This document shows, in pieces, positions 1 through 8,980 of a stretch of 64,000 nucleotides of DNA. The notes under the pieces are model-generated. The model was given only the letters and a program-made list of their open reading frames with translations. It was not told the DNA's origin and did no database searches. Source of the stretch: Ruminococcus flavefaciens (GTDB lineage: Bacteria; Bacillota; Clostridia; Oscillospirales; Ruminococcaceae); assembly GCF_900108555.1 (NCBI RefSeq), contig NZ_FNWV01000012.1, forward strand, positions 21,261-85,260, read 5' to 3'. Numbering within the stretch: position 1 is the stretch's first letter; the number at the start of each line of letters is the position of its first letter. The translations under genes were made by a program, and so were the position numbers.

Positions 1-1
1 A

Positions 2-1495
2 AGAGACGACCGCAGCAGATATTGGGTAAATGATATCACTCAGGTAAAAGCCCCGGGTATCAACTATTACGGTGATATCAACGATGACGGAGTGATCGAC
101 TCCTTTGACCTTATCGGCTACAGAAAATATATCAGCGATCCCGAAAAAAATCCTCTTTCAAAGGAGCTTTTCCTTAACGCGGATATAGACCAGAACGATG
201 TTGTGGACGAAGCTGATCTCCAGCTGGTATCCGATTACATACTCGGAAAGATAGACAAGTTCTACGGAGCTACTATGATCGGCAGTGTACGTCTTACCGA
301 TCAGGTAGATATAAAAGCATCTGAGGGCAAAGTTACTGACGAAACATTTGCAAAGGCAGAGATGAAGTTCGGCATAGATCTTCTCAAAAAAGCCTTTGAT
401 CCTACTAAGGAAGGTGAAGAAAATCTCCTTATCTCACCTCTTTCCATATCATCAGCCCTTGCTATGACTGCAAATGGTGCTGACAAAAAGACATTGGAAC
501 AGATGGAAGCCGTACTCGGAAACGGTATGACTCTCGATGAACTCAACGAGTATATGGCTTACTATGTTGCAAATCTTCCCGATGAACAGAAGCAGAAGCT
601 CCTTGTTGCCAATTCTATATGGTTCAGAGATGATCCTACATTCAAGGTACTGGACGAGTTCCTTGAAAAGAACAAGAAATATTACAACTCTGAGGTATAT
701 AAGTCAAAGTTTGACGATTCTACAGTAAACGATGTAAACAGCTGGGTAAGCGAAAATACCAAAGGCATGATACCAACTCTTCTTAAAAAGGGCGACCTTG
801 ACCCTACAGATAAAGAGACAGCAATGATGATGCTCATTAATACCCTTTACTTTGAAGCAGAGTGGCAGTCACCTTACGACAGTTCTTATGATGGAAAGTT
901 CACCGATCTCAACGGCGTTGAGCACGACATAATGAAAATGTCCAGCGAAGAAAGCGAGTATTTCGACCTCGGCGACGCAGACGCTTTCAAGAAGCCTTAT
1001 ATGGGCGGCGAGTACAGCTTTGTAGGTATTCTTCCGAGAGAAAAGAATATCGTTGACTATGTAAACGATCTCGATGCTGAAAAGCTTATGGAAGACCTGA
1101 AGGAATGCGAAGATCCAAGCAAGATCGAGCTTCACGTTACAATGCCTAAGTTCAAGTACAATTACAGCCAAAAGCTCAAGGACATTCTCATTGATATCGG
1201 TATGGGAGAGGCTTTTGACGATAAACTTGCTGACTTCTCAAAGATAAACGATCTTACAGTTGAAGGCGCAGCTCCTCTTTATATAGGCGATGTTCTTCAC
1301 AAGACAAAGATCGAGGTAACAGAAAAGGGCACAAAGGCTGCTGCTGTAACAGCTGTACTGATGATGAAGGCAACTGCTTTTGAGCCTAAGAGGATAATAC
1401 ATATCGACCTCAACAGACCTTTCGTATACATGATCGTTGACAAGAACAACGTACCTGTATTTATCGGTGCTGCAACACAGCTCGAAGAAGCATAA
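2..1495 (+). CDS. dockerin-serpin (5' truncated by window edge)
   Basis: The frame is open from base 2, so the gene starts before the window. The first ~75 residues hold a type-I dockerin with two calcium loops (GDINDDGVID and NADIDQNDVVDEAD). The rest is a full serpin fold: the hinge TEKGTKAAAVTAV precedes the reactive-centre loop, and LNRPFVYMI is the conserved C-terminal strand. Serpins are suicide inhibitors of serine or cysteine proteases. The dockerin should place this one on the cellulosome, presumably to protect it from proteolysis (inference). Counting from the hinge puts P1 near the Ala in MMKAT, which would suit elastase- or subtilisin-like targets; this is uncertain by one or two residues. 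Signal peptide and any upstream modules lie outside the window. Confidence 0.9.
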   Translation, partial: RDDRSRYWVNDITQVKAPGINYYGDINDDGVIDSFDLIGYRKYISDPEKNPLSKELFLNADIDQNDVVDEADLQLVSDYILGKIDKFYGATMIGSVRLTDQVDIKASEGKVTDETFAKAEMKFGIDLLKKAFDPTKEGEENLLISPLSISSALAMTANGADKKTLEQMEAVLGNGMTLDELNEYMAYYVANLPDEQKQKLLVANSIWFRDDPTFKVLDEFLEKNKKYYNSEVYKSKFDDSTVNDVNSWVSENTKGMIPTLLKKGDLDPTDKETAMMMLINTLYFEAEWQSPYDSSYDGKFTDLNGVEHDIMKMSSEESEYFDLGDADAFKKPYMGGEYSFVGILPREKNIVDYVNDLDAEKLMEDLKECEDPSKIELHVTMPKFKYNYSQKLKDILIDIGMGEAFDDKLADFSKINDLTVEGAAPLYIGDVLHKTKIEVTEKGTKAAAVTAVLMMKATAFEPKRIIHIDLNRPFVYMIVDKNNVPVFIGAATQLEEA

Positions 1496-1533
1496 AGCTG
1501 TACACAATACGCAGAAAACATGATAACATATAT

Positions 1534-1575
1534 AAAATACCGTCGGGACGATGTTCTCGGCGGTATTTTTTGCTT
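1534..1575 (+). terminator. Rho-independent terminator after serpin
   Basis: AAAATACCG pairs with CGGTATTTT, followed by a T-run. It lies about 40 nt past the serpin stop. Confidence 0.75.
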
Positions 1576-1699
1576 TTTCGCTCTCAATGATGTATAATGT
1601 GATTATTGCATTTAACTGCGTTCAAGGCTGAACATTAATTAAAATAAAAAAATAATTCTGAACCTGTTACGTTTATATCCCAAAGGGAGAATAGATATT

Positions 1700-1744
1700 A
1701 TGAAAGCCAACACGATGCATCTTAAAGCTTTACATAAGAGGTGA
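1700..1744 (+). CDS. putative 14-codon leader peptide upstream of ECF sigma
   Basis: An AAAGGGAGA Shine-Dalgarno (1682-1690) precedes ATG at 1700, which opens a 14-codon frame (MKANTMHLKALHKR). Its TGA at 1742-1744 lies inside the AGAGGTGAT ribosome site of the sigma gene. A ribosome ending here would sit over the sigma start, so translational coupling is possible. The frame is very short and could be chance. Confidence 0.3.
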   Translation: MKANTMHLKALHKR

Positions 1745-1749
1745 TCCAT

Positions 1750-2316
1750 ATGACACATGAAGAGTATAAAAAAGCTTCGGACCGATCAAAGGAAGAAGCA
1801 CAGCGTATAGTATTCAAAGAGTATTTCAACTATGTATACACCATAGTTTTCAGCCGTCTGCGCAGCTGCGCAAGCCGTGAGGACATTGAAGAATGTGTAG
1901 GAGATGTTTTTGCTGATGTTTACATACATTATGACAACAGCAAGGCAGTAGGCGAAGATATCTCAGGTTTTATCGGAACAGTTGCCCGTAATAAGGCTGC
2001 CGATATGTACAGGAAGCTGACACGAAAAAGATTTACGTTTGTTTCTGTTGATGACGAGGACGTACCCGAACAGGAAGCTCCCGAAAATACAGAAGCAGAC
2101 TATGAGAAAAAAGAACTAAGAACCAGCCTTATGAACTGTATATCACTTCTCGGCGAACCCGATTCAACTATTATAATGCAAAAATATTTCTTCATGCGAA
2201 GCTCACAGGAGATAGCAGACAAAGTGTCATTGACTCCCGAAGCTGTAAGAATGAGATGCAGCCGCGCTTTAAAAAAGCTCAGGGAAAAACTCACCGCTAT
2301 GAACATATCACTTTAA
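1750..2316 (+). CDS. ECF-type RNA polymerase sigma factor
   Basis: This 188-aa protein has the size and layout of extracytoplasmic-function sigma factors. Region 2 includes YVYTIVFSRLRSC and DVFADVYIHY; region 4 is a C-terminal helix-turn-helix (SSQEIADKVSLTPEAVRMR then SRALKKLREKL). ATG 1750 is chosen over an in-frame GTG at 1741 because AGAGGTGAT sits just upstream of it. The next gene starts 13 nt later and encodes a one-pass membrane protein, the usual sigma/anti-sigma arrangement. It is paralogous to the sigma gene at 51653: both have the segment LGEPDSTII followed by QKY. The target promoters are unknown. Confidence 0.88.
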   Translation: MTHEEYKKASDRSKEEAQRIVFKEYFNYVYTIVFSRLRSCASREDIEECVGDVFADVYIHYDNSKAVGEDISGFIGTVARNKAADMYRKLTRKRFTFVSVDDEDVPEQEAPENTEADYEKKELRTSLMNCISLLGEPDSTIIMQKYFFMRSSQEIADKVSLTPEAVRMRCSRALKKLREKLTAMNISL

Positions 2317-2329
2317 AGGAGGTACAGTT

Positions 2330-3895
2330 ATGAACGATAAGGAGTTTGATCTTACAATGCTTGAAAATGCAGACAATGAAACAATAAAACAAATCGCTGA
2401 AAACTGTCCTGCTTCCGATGAAGAAATGGAGAGGATGTTCGCTATGAGCAGAAAGATATATAATGAAAGAACCAGAGAAAGTAATAATAAAGATAATATC
2501 GAAGTATCAGGCGTAGAGCAGTACAGAAAGCCTGTATGGCAGAAATTCACAGCTGTTGCGGCTGCACTGGTACTCACAGGCGGCGTTGTTGCAGGCGGAA
2601 TGTATTTTATGAAGAACAAGAACAACTTCAATACTAACGATCCTGTCCCTGTAGTAACAGATCCTGCAACAAGCCCGTCAACTCAGCCTGCTTCACCTGT
2701 TGAGGAGGGCTGCCCTTTCGGAGATATATCCAATGATAAGGTGCGTGTAACATATGCCGCTATCTCACCCGGAGTTGTTGACGTAAAACAGGATTTCGTA
2801 AAGCAGCTTGCTGAAAACTTCAACAAGGGCAAATGGACAGAATTATCCGATGCACCTCAGTTTATGGGAGAATATTCAACTATTTTCATCTATAACAACG
2901 GAAACCCATATCAAGTCGACTGCTGTCTTTACAACACCGAAAACGACAAGGGCGCATATATAAAATTCAATGACGGCAAAGACTTAAAATATTACAAGGG
3001 TGATGAATTTGTTGTAAAAGCGGTTCAGGGACTTTACTCTTATGACTTCGATATGAATGAAGTGATAAAGCTTGACGAATCAGACTATGATGACCTTATC
3101 CATAAGGTATGGGCAGATCAGAAAACTCAGGCAAATACCGAAGAAGTAACACTTCCTGATGTTAAAAACATGAAAGATGAGCTTGCAAAGGCACATCTCA
3201 AGGATATGGGACTGAATGTTGAAATAGTAAAGAGTGCAGATATTACAGTAAATCCGGGTTATGTAATAAAATCAGAACCTGACGCAGGAACAAAACTTGC
3301 CGCAGGTTCAACTGTTAAAATTTACGTAAGCACAGATGATACTTCCGAAGCAGCAAATACCGACAATAACACAGCTTCAGCAGTCAATACAGAAAATTCA
3401 GAGCTTATCGCTAAGGCACAGAATTTCTATGAGGAAGCTATTAAGGCAGACTGTAAATTCGGACGTTCAGCTCCGCAGTACTTCAATATTGATACTATGA
3501 ACTGCTTTTCAACAGCAGAAGGCCGCACACTTTCCTATGTATATGATATAACTCTTGAGGAATTACGCGCTCAGTATCATGAAACTTTCAGTGACAGATA
3601 TGCCGAGAACGATGCGACAATAGACAAATGGTATTCAGTAAATGACGGTAAGTTATGCTGGCTCACAGGCAACCCCGGTGTTGACCTTTACCTTGAAAGT
3701 GCAAAGGTAACAGAAGTACAGCGTCAGACAGACGAAGAGATATTCTTTACAGTTGAAAGACATTACAGTGATTTCCGTCACGTTGATATCGACGGCAGCT
3801 TTGAGCCATACACAGAAACAGATGATTTTTCAGTAGTTATCCAGCCTGACGGCTCATGGAAGGTGGGCAAATTCCATAATCCTCAGCCAAACTGA
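2330..3895 (+). CDS. membrane anti-sigma-like protein with extracellular PASTA domain
   Basis: This 521-aa protein has a cytoplasmic N-terminus of ~72 residues (LDL/FDL..LEN motif and RKPVWQKF just before the membrane) and one transmembrane segment at ~73-93. A Pro/Thr-rich linker and an unrecognised extracellular region follow, then a PASTA domain at ~273-336 (LPDVKNM ... GYVIKSEPDAGTKLAAGSTV). PASTA domains bind peptidoglycan fragments in penicillin-binding proteins and Stk kinases. Here the domain sits on a probable anti-sigma factor co-transcribed with its sigma, which suggests wall or glycan sensing (inference). The N-terminal part matches the protein at 52230 but the extracellular parts do not. 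No zinc-binding anti-sigma motif is visible. AAAGGAGG precedes the ATG. Confidence 0.75.
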   Translation: MNDKEFDLTMLENADNETIKQIAENCPASDEEMERMFAMSRKIYNERTRESNNKDNIEVSGVEQYRKPVWQKFTAVAAALVLTGGVVAGGMYFMKNKNNFNTNDPVPVVTDPATSPSTQPASPVEEGCPFGDISNDKVRVTYAAISPGVVDVKQDFVKQLAENFNKGKWTELSDAPQFMGEYSTIFIYNNGNPYQVDCCLYNTENDKGAYIKFNDGKDLKYYKGDEFVVKAVQGLYSYDFDMNEVIKLDESDYDDLIHKVWADQKTQANTEEVTLPDVKNMKDELAKAHLKDMGLNVEIVKSADITVNPGYVIKSEPDAGTKLAAGSTVKIYVSTDDTSEAANTDNNTASAVNTENSELIAKAQNFYEEAIKADCKFGRSAPQYFNIDTMNCFSTAEGRTLSYVYDITLEELRAQYHETFSDRYAENDATIDKWYSVNDGKLCWLTGNPGVDLYLESAKVTEVQRQTDEEIFFTVERHYSDFRHVDIDGSFEPYTETDDFSVVIQPDGSWKVGKFHNPQPN

Positions 3896-3954
3896 TATAT
3901 GTTTTCAGTTTTACTCCTCCTTAAAGTTAAATTTATATAGACGTTTTTATGACG

Positions 3955-3985
3955 AAAGAAGCCCCTTTTCATAAGGGGCTTCTTT
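3955..3985. terminator. bidirectional terminator between convergent genes
   Basis: AAAGAAGCCCCTT pairs with AAGGGGCTTCTTT around a 5-nt loop. It lies between the plus-strand anti-sigma gene and the minus-strand kinase gene and has A/T tracts on both sides. Confidence 0.85.
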
Positions 3986-4457
3986 ATATCAATATATCCA
4001 TTTCTGTCGGGGCGGGGACTTCAAACAGCTCCTCAAACTTAGCCGCAAGCCCGTCGTCGATAAAATAAGCGTCACTGCGTCCGTTCTGCACTTCTGCGTT
4101 GCGCTTTTCGATACGACTTTTCCACTCGTCATCATCAACAGTTATATAGTGAAATTCGCAGATGATGCCGTGTTTGCGGTAAAACTCACGGGCAAAGTCG
4201 CGTTCGGACTTCTTCCAGAAGCCCCAGTCAAGTATAACATCAGTTCCCGCAGATACTATCTCTGCGGACTTTTTATAGAGATATTTCTGAGTGCGCATGA
4301 CATATTCGTCATGCTTATCACCTGTTTCACCGCCGAGAATATCCAGCATAAGCTCATCGATAGAGAGTATAACTCCGCCAAGCTCGTCTTTGAGTTTGCG
4401 AGCGTATGTGCTTTTGCCGCTGCATATCCTGCCGCAGGTCATTATAATTTTAGCCAT
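3984..4457 (-). CDS. P-loop ATP-binding kinase-like protein (AAA/zeta-toxin-like fold)
   Basis: The 157-aa protein has a Walker A near its N-terminus (GRICSGKST) and the features of small nucleoside, gluconate or zeta-type kinases: a short acidic segment after strand 2 (SIDELMLD), VILDWGFWKKSER as a Walker-B/LID region, and an arginine-rich helix. The substrate cannot be told from sequence. Its start overlaps the stop of the upstream GNAT gene by 8 nt, so the two are translated as a unit. It may be a housekeeping phosphotransferase; there is no antitoxin partner to support a toxin role. Confidence 0.7.
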   Translation of the reverse strand: MAKIIMTCGRICSGKSTYARKLKDELGGVILSIDELMLDILGGETGDKHDEYVMRTQKYLYKKSAEIVSAGTDVILDWGFWKKSERDFAREFYRKHGIICEFHYITVDDDEWKSRIEKRNAEVQNGRSDAYFIDDGLAAKFEELFEVPAPTEMDILI

Positions 4458-4887
4458 TATTCTTTTCCTTTTTTATTATTTTTGTAAAACCGTGACCGCT
4501 GCGCTCGTGGGGGTGCGACTTAAAGCCGCATTTCAGATAGAATTCGTCTTTATTCTTGGCACTCATAAGCTGAAAATAAGACCACCAGCCCTCTTTCAGC
4601 TGACTGCGGATATAGTCCTCGATATATTCCAGAAGCGATCTTCCTATACCTTCTCCCTGATACTCGGGAGCAACTATAAGGTCTTTGAGGAAAAATGCCA
4701 TTCCGCCGTCGCCGATAAGTCTTGCCATAGCGATGACCTCTTCACCGTTCTTTACAGCGAATGTAACGTAGCTGTTTTTCAGCGAAGTTTCTACAAGCTC
4801 GCGTTCCGGCTCTCCCCAGCCTGCTAAACTGAAAAGCCTTATAAAGTCGTCGGCGCAGAGTGTGTTCAGTGAGATATCATATTTCAT
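4450..4887 (-). CDS. GNAT family N-acetyltransferase
   Basis: The 145-aa protein has the GNAT acetyl-CoA motif A (APEYQGEGIGRSLLEYI, pattern Q-x-x-G-x-G/A) preceded by the beta-4 strand FFLKDLIV, and a late beta-bulge region (KNKDEFYLKCGFK). The substrate is unknown. The start is supported by AAGGAGG eight nt upstream of ATG. It is the first gene of a two-gene minus-strand unit with the P-loop kinase. Confidence 0.85.
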   Translation of the reverse strand: MKYDISLNTLCADDFIRLFSLAGWGEPERELVETSLKNSYVTFAVKNGEEVIAMARLIGDGGMAFFLKDLIVAPEYQGEGIGRSLLEYIEDYIRSQLKEGWWSYFQLMSAKNKDEFYLKCGFKSHPHERSGHGFTKIIKKEKNNG

Positions 4888-4977
4888 GTTTTTTTCCTCC
4901 TTACAGAATAAAGTATATCACAACTCGGTGTTTTTTTCAATATTGTGCTTAGCTCTGCTATAAAGTTATTCAAAATA

Positions 4978-5006
4978 TTGACAAAACCTTTATGAAGTGG
5001 TATAAT
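4978..5006 (+). promoter_or_regulatory. sigma-A promoter of the FHA/PP2C/kinase operon
   Basis: Perfect TTGACA (4978-4983), 17-nt spacer and perfect TATAAT (5001-5006), about 115 nt before the FHA start codon. Confidence 0.85.
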
Positions 5007-5019
5007 AAATTTGTATGTA

Positions 5020-5056
5020 TCACACTGATTGTTTACGGTATCAGGTATTAGTGTGA
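5020..5056 (+). promoter_or_regulatory. inverted repeat in the 5' leader of the FHA operon
   Basis: TCACACTGAT pairs with ATTAGTGTGA (one G-T pair) just after the expected transcription start. It could be an operator or an mRNA hairpin; no known family was recognised. Confidence 0.4.
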
Positions 5057-5120
5057 CAGCATTTTATAAAATATTTTATGTGCGGAGCAAACGCGCTTTA
5101 TTTCACTTAGGGGTGAGGAA

Positions 5121-6458
5121 ATGGCAGGAATTACAACCAAGCTTCTTTATCAGAGCTGCGATACGTTTTTGCAGGCAGGTCTGAAAAAGAAGGATCAGAT
5201 AAACGAAGATCAACTCAAGCTCATAAATGAGAATTCGGATAAGGGGCTTCTCAGCGTGAGATGGGAGAAAACTGCAACAAGAAATGTGCTGAAATACAAC
5301 GTTACCAATATGACCGCCCTTTCGGAATATGTCAAGCAGACTATGACACAGGATAAGTATTTCGGTATCATCAGTCAGTTCCAGAAGATACTGGAGCACT
5401 GCGTTGACATAGGTCTGCCTGTGGACAATATACTGCTAAGTGATCCTAAGAATGTTTTCTACAATGTTGAAAAGCAGAAGCTTTACGTGGCATATCTTCC
5501 GCTTGTGAATAACGGCTATAAATGTGCGAATACCGCAAAATTCCTTATGAAGGTAAACAAAAATGCAAGCTTTACCGTTACAAACGGTGCTGTTATGCAG
5601 AAGTACAACTACTTCCTTGACGAATATGTTAATAATCCCAAGAACAAAAGCGGCTTCATCTCGCCTACACAGCTCTATAAGATGCTCCATGATGTGCTTA
5701 TGCTGCCTGATGTGAAGGAAGAGGAAAAGCCTCAGCCGGCTGCGGCTGAGAAAGCAGGAGCAGCAGCTGATGACGATGACGGAGATCATACTATCCTTGT
5801 GAGCCGCAAGCGCGTTTCGGAGTGTCCTGCATTCCTGAAAGATGAAAATAACAGGGAGATACCTATCGACCATTTCCCGTTTACCATAGGTCGCCGTGCA
5901 GGCAATGACCTTGCTCTTACGGACAAGGGCACTGTTTCAAAGGTTCACGCTGTAATAAGCTATGAAAACGGTACTTTCTATGTAGAAGATAAAGAGTCTG
6001 CAAACGGTACTTTCCTCAACAGCTATGCCGAGAACGGCGAGCGAATAATAAAGGAAAAGATCAGCAGCGGCGATGTTATATATATATGCGATATCCCTTT
6101 CGTATTCAATGTCAATGATACGGATTCGGCTACGGTTTTAGTGGGCGATAAGGGAACAGATGCGAAAAAGTCTTCTCAGCAGAAGGCAAATATGAAAAAG
6201 CTTGCCTATATCATCAACTCCTCAAGCAAGGAGAGGATACCTGTTTTCGTTTATCCTTTCACCTGTGCGGAATTGTCGGGCATGATAGTGGGACGGGATA
6301 ATACCAAGAACAGACACAGCATTTTTATTGAAAATATCTCCTGCCAGTCCCTGAGCGTTGAGGGCGATGAGGTGGATGTAGGCGACAGGATAAGCGTCTT
6401 TTCGGGCTGTAATTTCCTGTACCACGGCATAGGCTATACATTCTTTGAAGAAAGCTGA
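5121..6458 (+). CDS. FHA-domain protein with DUF6382-like N-terminus
   Basis: This 445-aa cytoplasmic protein has three parts. Residues ~1-195 resemble the DUF6382 domain often found before FHA domains in Clostridia. An acidic Ala-rich linker contains DDGDHTILVS. A canonical FHA domain at ~250-315 has GRRAGNDLAL, SKVHAVI and ESANGTFLN, which supply the Arg, Ser-x-x-His and Asn-x-Thr phosphothreonine-binding residues. A C-terminal ~95-residue domain (MIVGRDNTKNRHSIFI) looks like a degenerate second FHA. It is the first gene of the operon with a PP2C phosphatase 12 nt downstream and a kinase after that, so it is the likely phospho-Thr reader. The Thr in DHTILVS and SATVLVG may be phosphorylation sites. 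Confidence 0.85.
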   Translation: MAGITTKLLYQSCDTFLQAGLKKKDQINEDQLKLINENSDKGLLSVRWEKTATRNVLKYNVTNMTALSEYVKQTMTQDKYFGIISQFQKILEHCVDIGLPVDNILLSDPKNVFYNVEKQKLYVAYLPLVNNGYKCANTAKFLMKVNKNASFTVTNGAVMQKYNYFLDEYVNNPKNKSGFISPTQLYKMLHDVLMLPDVKEEEKPQPAAAEKAGAAADDDDGDHTILVSRKRVSECPAFLKDENNREIPIDHFPFTIGRRAGNDLALTDKGTVSKVHAVISYENGTFYVEDKESANGTFLNSYAENGERIIKEKISSGDVIYICDIPFVFNVNDTDSATVLVGDKGTDAKKSSQQKANMKKLAYIINSSSKERIPVFVYPFTCAELSGMIVGRDNTKNRHSIFIENISCQSLSVEGDEVDVGDRISVFSGCNFLYHGIGYTFFEES

Positions 6459-6470
6459 CGGTGAGGCAGC

Positions 6471-7250
6471 ATGGAATACTTTTTTTCTTATGTGACTACC
6501 GAGGGGGCTGTAAGAAAGGTCAATCAGGATTCGCTTTTTATCTCGGAGGCTGAGTATGACGGCGAGAAGATATTCTTCGGAGCTGTCTGCGACGGCGTAG
6601 GCGGTCTTTCGGCAGGCGAAAAGGCAAGCGGTTATGTCTGCAAGCGCATAAACGAATGGTTTGCAGCTGATTTTGCGGAGCTTATGAGAAATTCCGCTTC
6701 AATACTAAAAATAAGAGAGTCCCTTGACGACAGGCTTCATGAGCTTAATGAGCGTATAAACGATTATGCGGACAGACATTCCTCGGATATGGCTACTACA
6801 TTTACGGGGCTGCTCATACTTCCTAAGTTCGGGAACGTTCTCACTGCCCATGTGGGTGATACCCGTCTGTACAAGATAACCAATGATGAGATAGAGGTAC
6901 TCACCTCCGACCACTCTGTAGTGGCTCAGGAGGTAAGGGACGGTATCATCACTCAGGAAATGGCTGAGAAGGACCCGAGACAGAACCAGCTCACAAACTG
7001 TATCGGTGCAGGTCTTGATGATACTTCATACGATTACAGCATATCTCCCTACAGCAAGGGCGATGTGTATATGCTGTGTTCGGACGGGTTCAGAAAAAAG
7101 ATATCATCTGAGGAGATACACAAGGCACTTAGTCCCTCTGCAAACAAAGACGAGAAAACTATGAAGTCAAATCTTGAAAAGCTGAAGGATCAGGTCATAC
7201 AGCGCGGAGAAAAAGACAATATCACCGCCCTAATGGTAAAACTCTGCTGA
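6471..7250 (+). CDS. PP2C-family Ser/Thr protein phosphatase
   Basis: This 259-aa protein matches the short bacterial PP2C (Stp/PrpC) family. Metal-binding motifs are visible in order: NQDS near residue 21, CDGVGG, AHVGDTRLY, CSDGF and DNITALMV. It removes phosphate from Ser/Thr residues using Mn/Mg. It lies 12 nt after the FHA gene and 16 nt before the kinase gene and would reverse that kinase's action. No transmembrane segment is present, so it is cytoplasmic. Confidence 0.93.
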   Translation: MEYFFSYVTTEGAVRKVNQDSLFISEAEYDGEKIFFGAVCDGVGGLSAGEKASGYVCKRINEWFAADFAELMRNSASILKIRESLDDRLHELNERINDYADRHSSDMATTFTGLLILPKFGNVLTAHVGDTRLYKITNDEIEVLTSDHSVVAQEVRDGIITQEMAEKDPRQNQLTNCIGAGLDDTSYDYSISPYSKGDVYMLCSDGFRKKISSEEIHKALSPSANKDEKTMKSNLEKLKDQVIQRGEKDNITALMVKLC

Positions 7251-7266
7251 AAGCGAGGAGATCTAT

Positions 7267-8967
7267 TTGCTAAATAAAGGCTTTGTCCTTGAAAACAGAT
7301 ATAAGATCGTCAATGTTGCGGGCAAAGGCGGTACTTCGGTCGTTTACCGTGCTGTCGATCTGAAGGCAAATAATGCTCAGCGTGCCGTCAAGGAGGTCAT
7401 GAAGACCAACGGCACAGATGCTTACAATGCAAGGCAGGAGTCTCTGCTTATCAAGGAATTCTATGAAAAGGACGCTAAAAACTCCTTTTTCCCTAATATA
7501 ATCGAGATCATCGACAACGATCCCGACGCGCTGTATATAGTTCAGGACTATATCAACGGCGTTTCTATGGAAAAGCTCCTTGCATACGGACCTTTCCGAC
7601 ATAAGACCATGCTGAGATACTCAAAGGATATCTGCCGTGTTATGTCATTTATCCACAAGTGCGGTCTTATACACAGCGATATGAAGCCCGATAATATCAT
7701 GGTCGTAAGAAATGAGGAGGACTTTGAAAACTCACGCAGACCTGATAAGTTCGGACGGCTGAAATTTATAGATTTCGGTTCTGTTATCGAAAGGCGAAGC
7801 GGTGCGTTTGCCTATACGCCTGCTTATGCTTCGCCTGAGCAGTTCTATGAGCAGGAGCTTGACGAACAGACCGATATCTTTAATATAGGTGCTACCATGT
7901 ACCATATGCTCACAGGCAAAAAGCCCAAAAACGTTTCGGCAAACGGCGAATTCGTAAGCTCTGCTGAGCGATTTGTGTTCGACAAGGGCACTAATGCAGG
8001 TCTTGTGAGAATAATACGCAAGTGCGTGAACGAGGATAAGTCAAAGAGATACCGCTCCTGCGATGAGCTTTATGAAGAGCTTGAAAGGACCGATAATCAC
8101 ACATATCTTCGTGCGACAAGCATAGTTGCCGGACTTGCTGTGCTATGCCTTGGTATATCACTGTTTGCAAATATAATGGCAAATAAGAGCAGGAGCGAGG
8201 ATTTCAACAAGCTCGTTGAAAAGGCAGAGAATACAGGTGAGTATTACGCAAGGTCGGAAGCCTTTGAGGACGTTATAAATGCCGACGGCTCTTACGCGGA
8301 CGCTTATCTCAAGCTTATCGAGCTCTATAAGAATGATATGGTATTTGACGCAAAAGAGGCGGAGCAGATACTCGCACTTATAAATGAGAATATCAATCAG
8401 CTCAAACAGTCACCTCAGTATGAGGAGATCGCCTATGAGCTCGGAATACTTTACTGGTATTATTATTTTTACGGCAATGAAGGAGACAGCTCTGAGCAGA
8501 ACGGAAGTATATCAGGCAAGATAGCTTCCGTAAAATGGTTCAGAGAAGCTCAGACCTCCGATTTCAAGCGCAGTGAGCCCGACAAATACGAGATAGCTCA
8601 GGTATACTGCACTATCGGTGATTTCTATTCTCAGACTCAGAAAAAGGAAAATGAACTGCTCAAAAAGAATTACTCGGAGGATCTGTGGAAGAGCATGAAC
8701 GATCTGAATAAGCTTGTTGATGAGGCAAATGCAGGTTCTGAGATAATAATACTCGAAACTTATAAGACTCTTTTAAATCTGGAAAATTCAAATATGAGCG
8801 ATTTTGCCAAGTCAGGCATATCATATGATGAACAGAAGGCTTTTCTTGAAGATATCAGGAATAAGACCGAAAAACTCAATGCCGCTGATGACTCGGCTGC
8901 GGAAGCAAAGGAGTATATACTTAATTACTACGACGGAGTCATCGAGAGCATAAACGGTTCTGAATAA
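7267..8967 (+). CDS. membrane Ser/Thr protein kinase (Hanks type)
   Basis: The start is TTG with GCGAGGAG six nt upstream. The N-terminal kinase domain (~10-275) has the glycine loop GKGGTSVV, Lys in AVKEV, a catalytic loop HSDMKPDN (136-143), DFG (169-171) and an APE-like SPEQ. The Arg of HRD is Ser, so it is a non-RD kinase and may not need activation-loop phosphorylation. One transmembrane helix at ~283-304 is followed by ~260 extracellular residues rich in helical, TPR-like pairs. PASTA repeats, typical of PrkC/Stk1, are absent. It is the third gene of the FHA/PP2C operon and the probable writer for that system. Confidence 0.9.
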   Translation: MLNKGFVLENRYKIVNVAGKGGTSVVYRAVDLKANNAQRAVKEVMKTNGTDAYNARQESLLIKEFYEKDAKNSFFPNIIEIIDNDPDALYIVQDYINGVSMEKLLAYGPFRHKTMLRYSKDICRVMSFIHKCGLIHSDMKPDNIMVVRNEEDFENSRRPDKFGRLKFIDFGSVIERRSGAFAYTPAYASPEQFYEQELDEQTDIFNIGATMYHMLTGKKPKNVSANGEFVSSAERFVFDKGTNAGLVRIIRKCVNEDKSKRYRSCDELYEELERTDNHTYLRATSIVAGLAVLCLGISLFANIMANKSRSEDFNKLVEKAENTGEYYARSEAFEDVINADGSYADAYLKLIELYKNDMVFDAKEAEQILALINENINQLKQSPQYEEIAYELGILYWYYYFYGNEGDSSEQNGSISGKIASVKWFREAQTSDFKRSEPDKYEIAQVYCTIGDFYSQTQKKENELLKKNYSEDLWKSMNDLNKLVDEANAGSEIIILETYKTLLNLENSNMSDFAKSGISYDEQKAFLEDIRNKTEKLNAADDSAAEAKEYILNYYDGVIESINGSE

Positions 8968-8980
8968 AGGGAGGCAGTAT

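Noticed and set aside
3984..4457. Zeta-type toxin
   Set aside because: No epsilon-like antitoxin is adjacent and the gene is coupled to a GNAT enzyme. A general P-loop kinase is the safer call.
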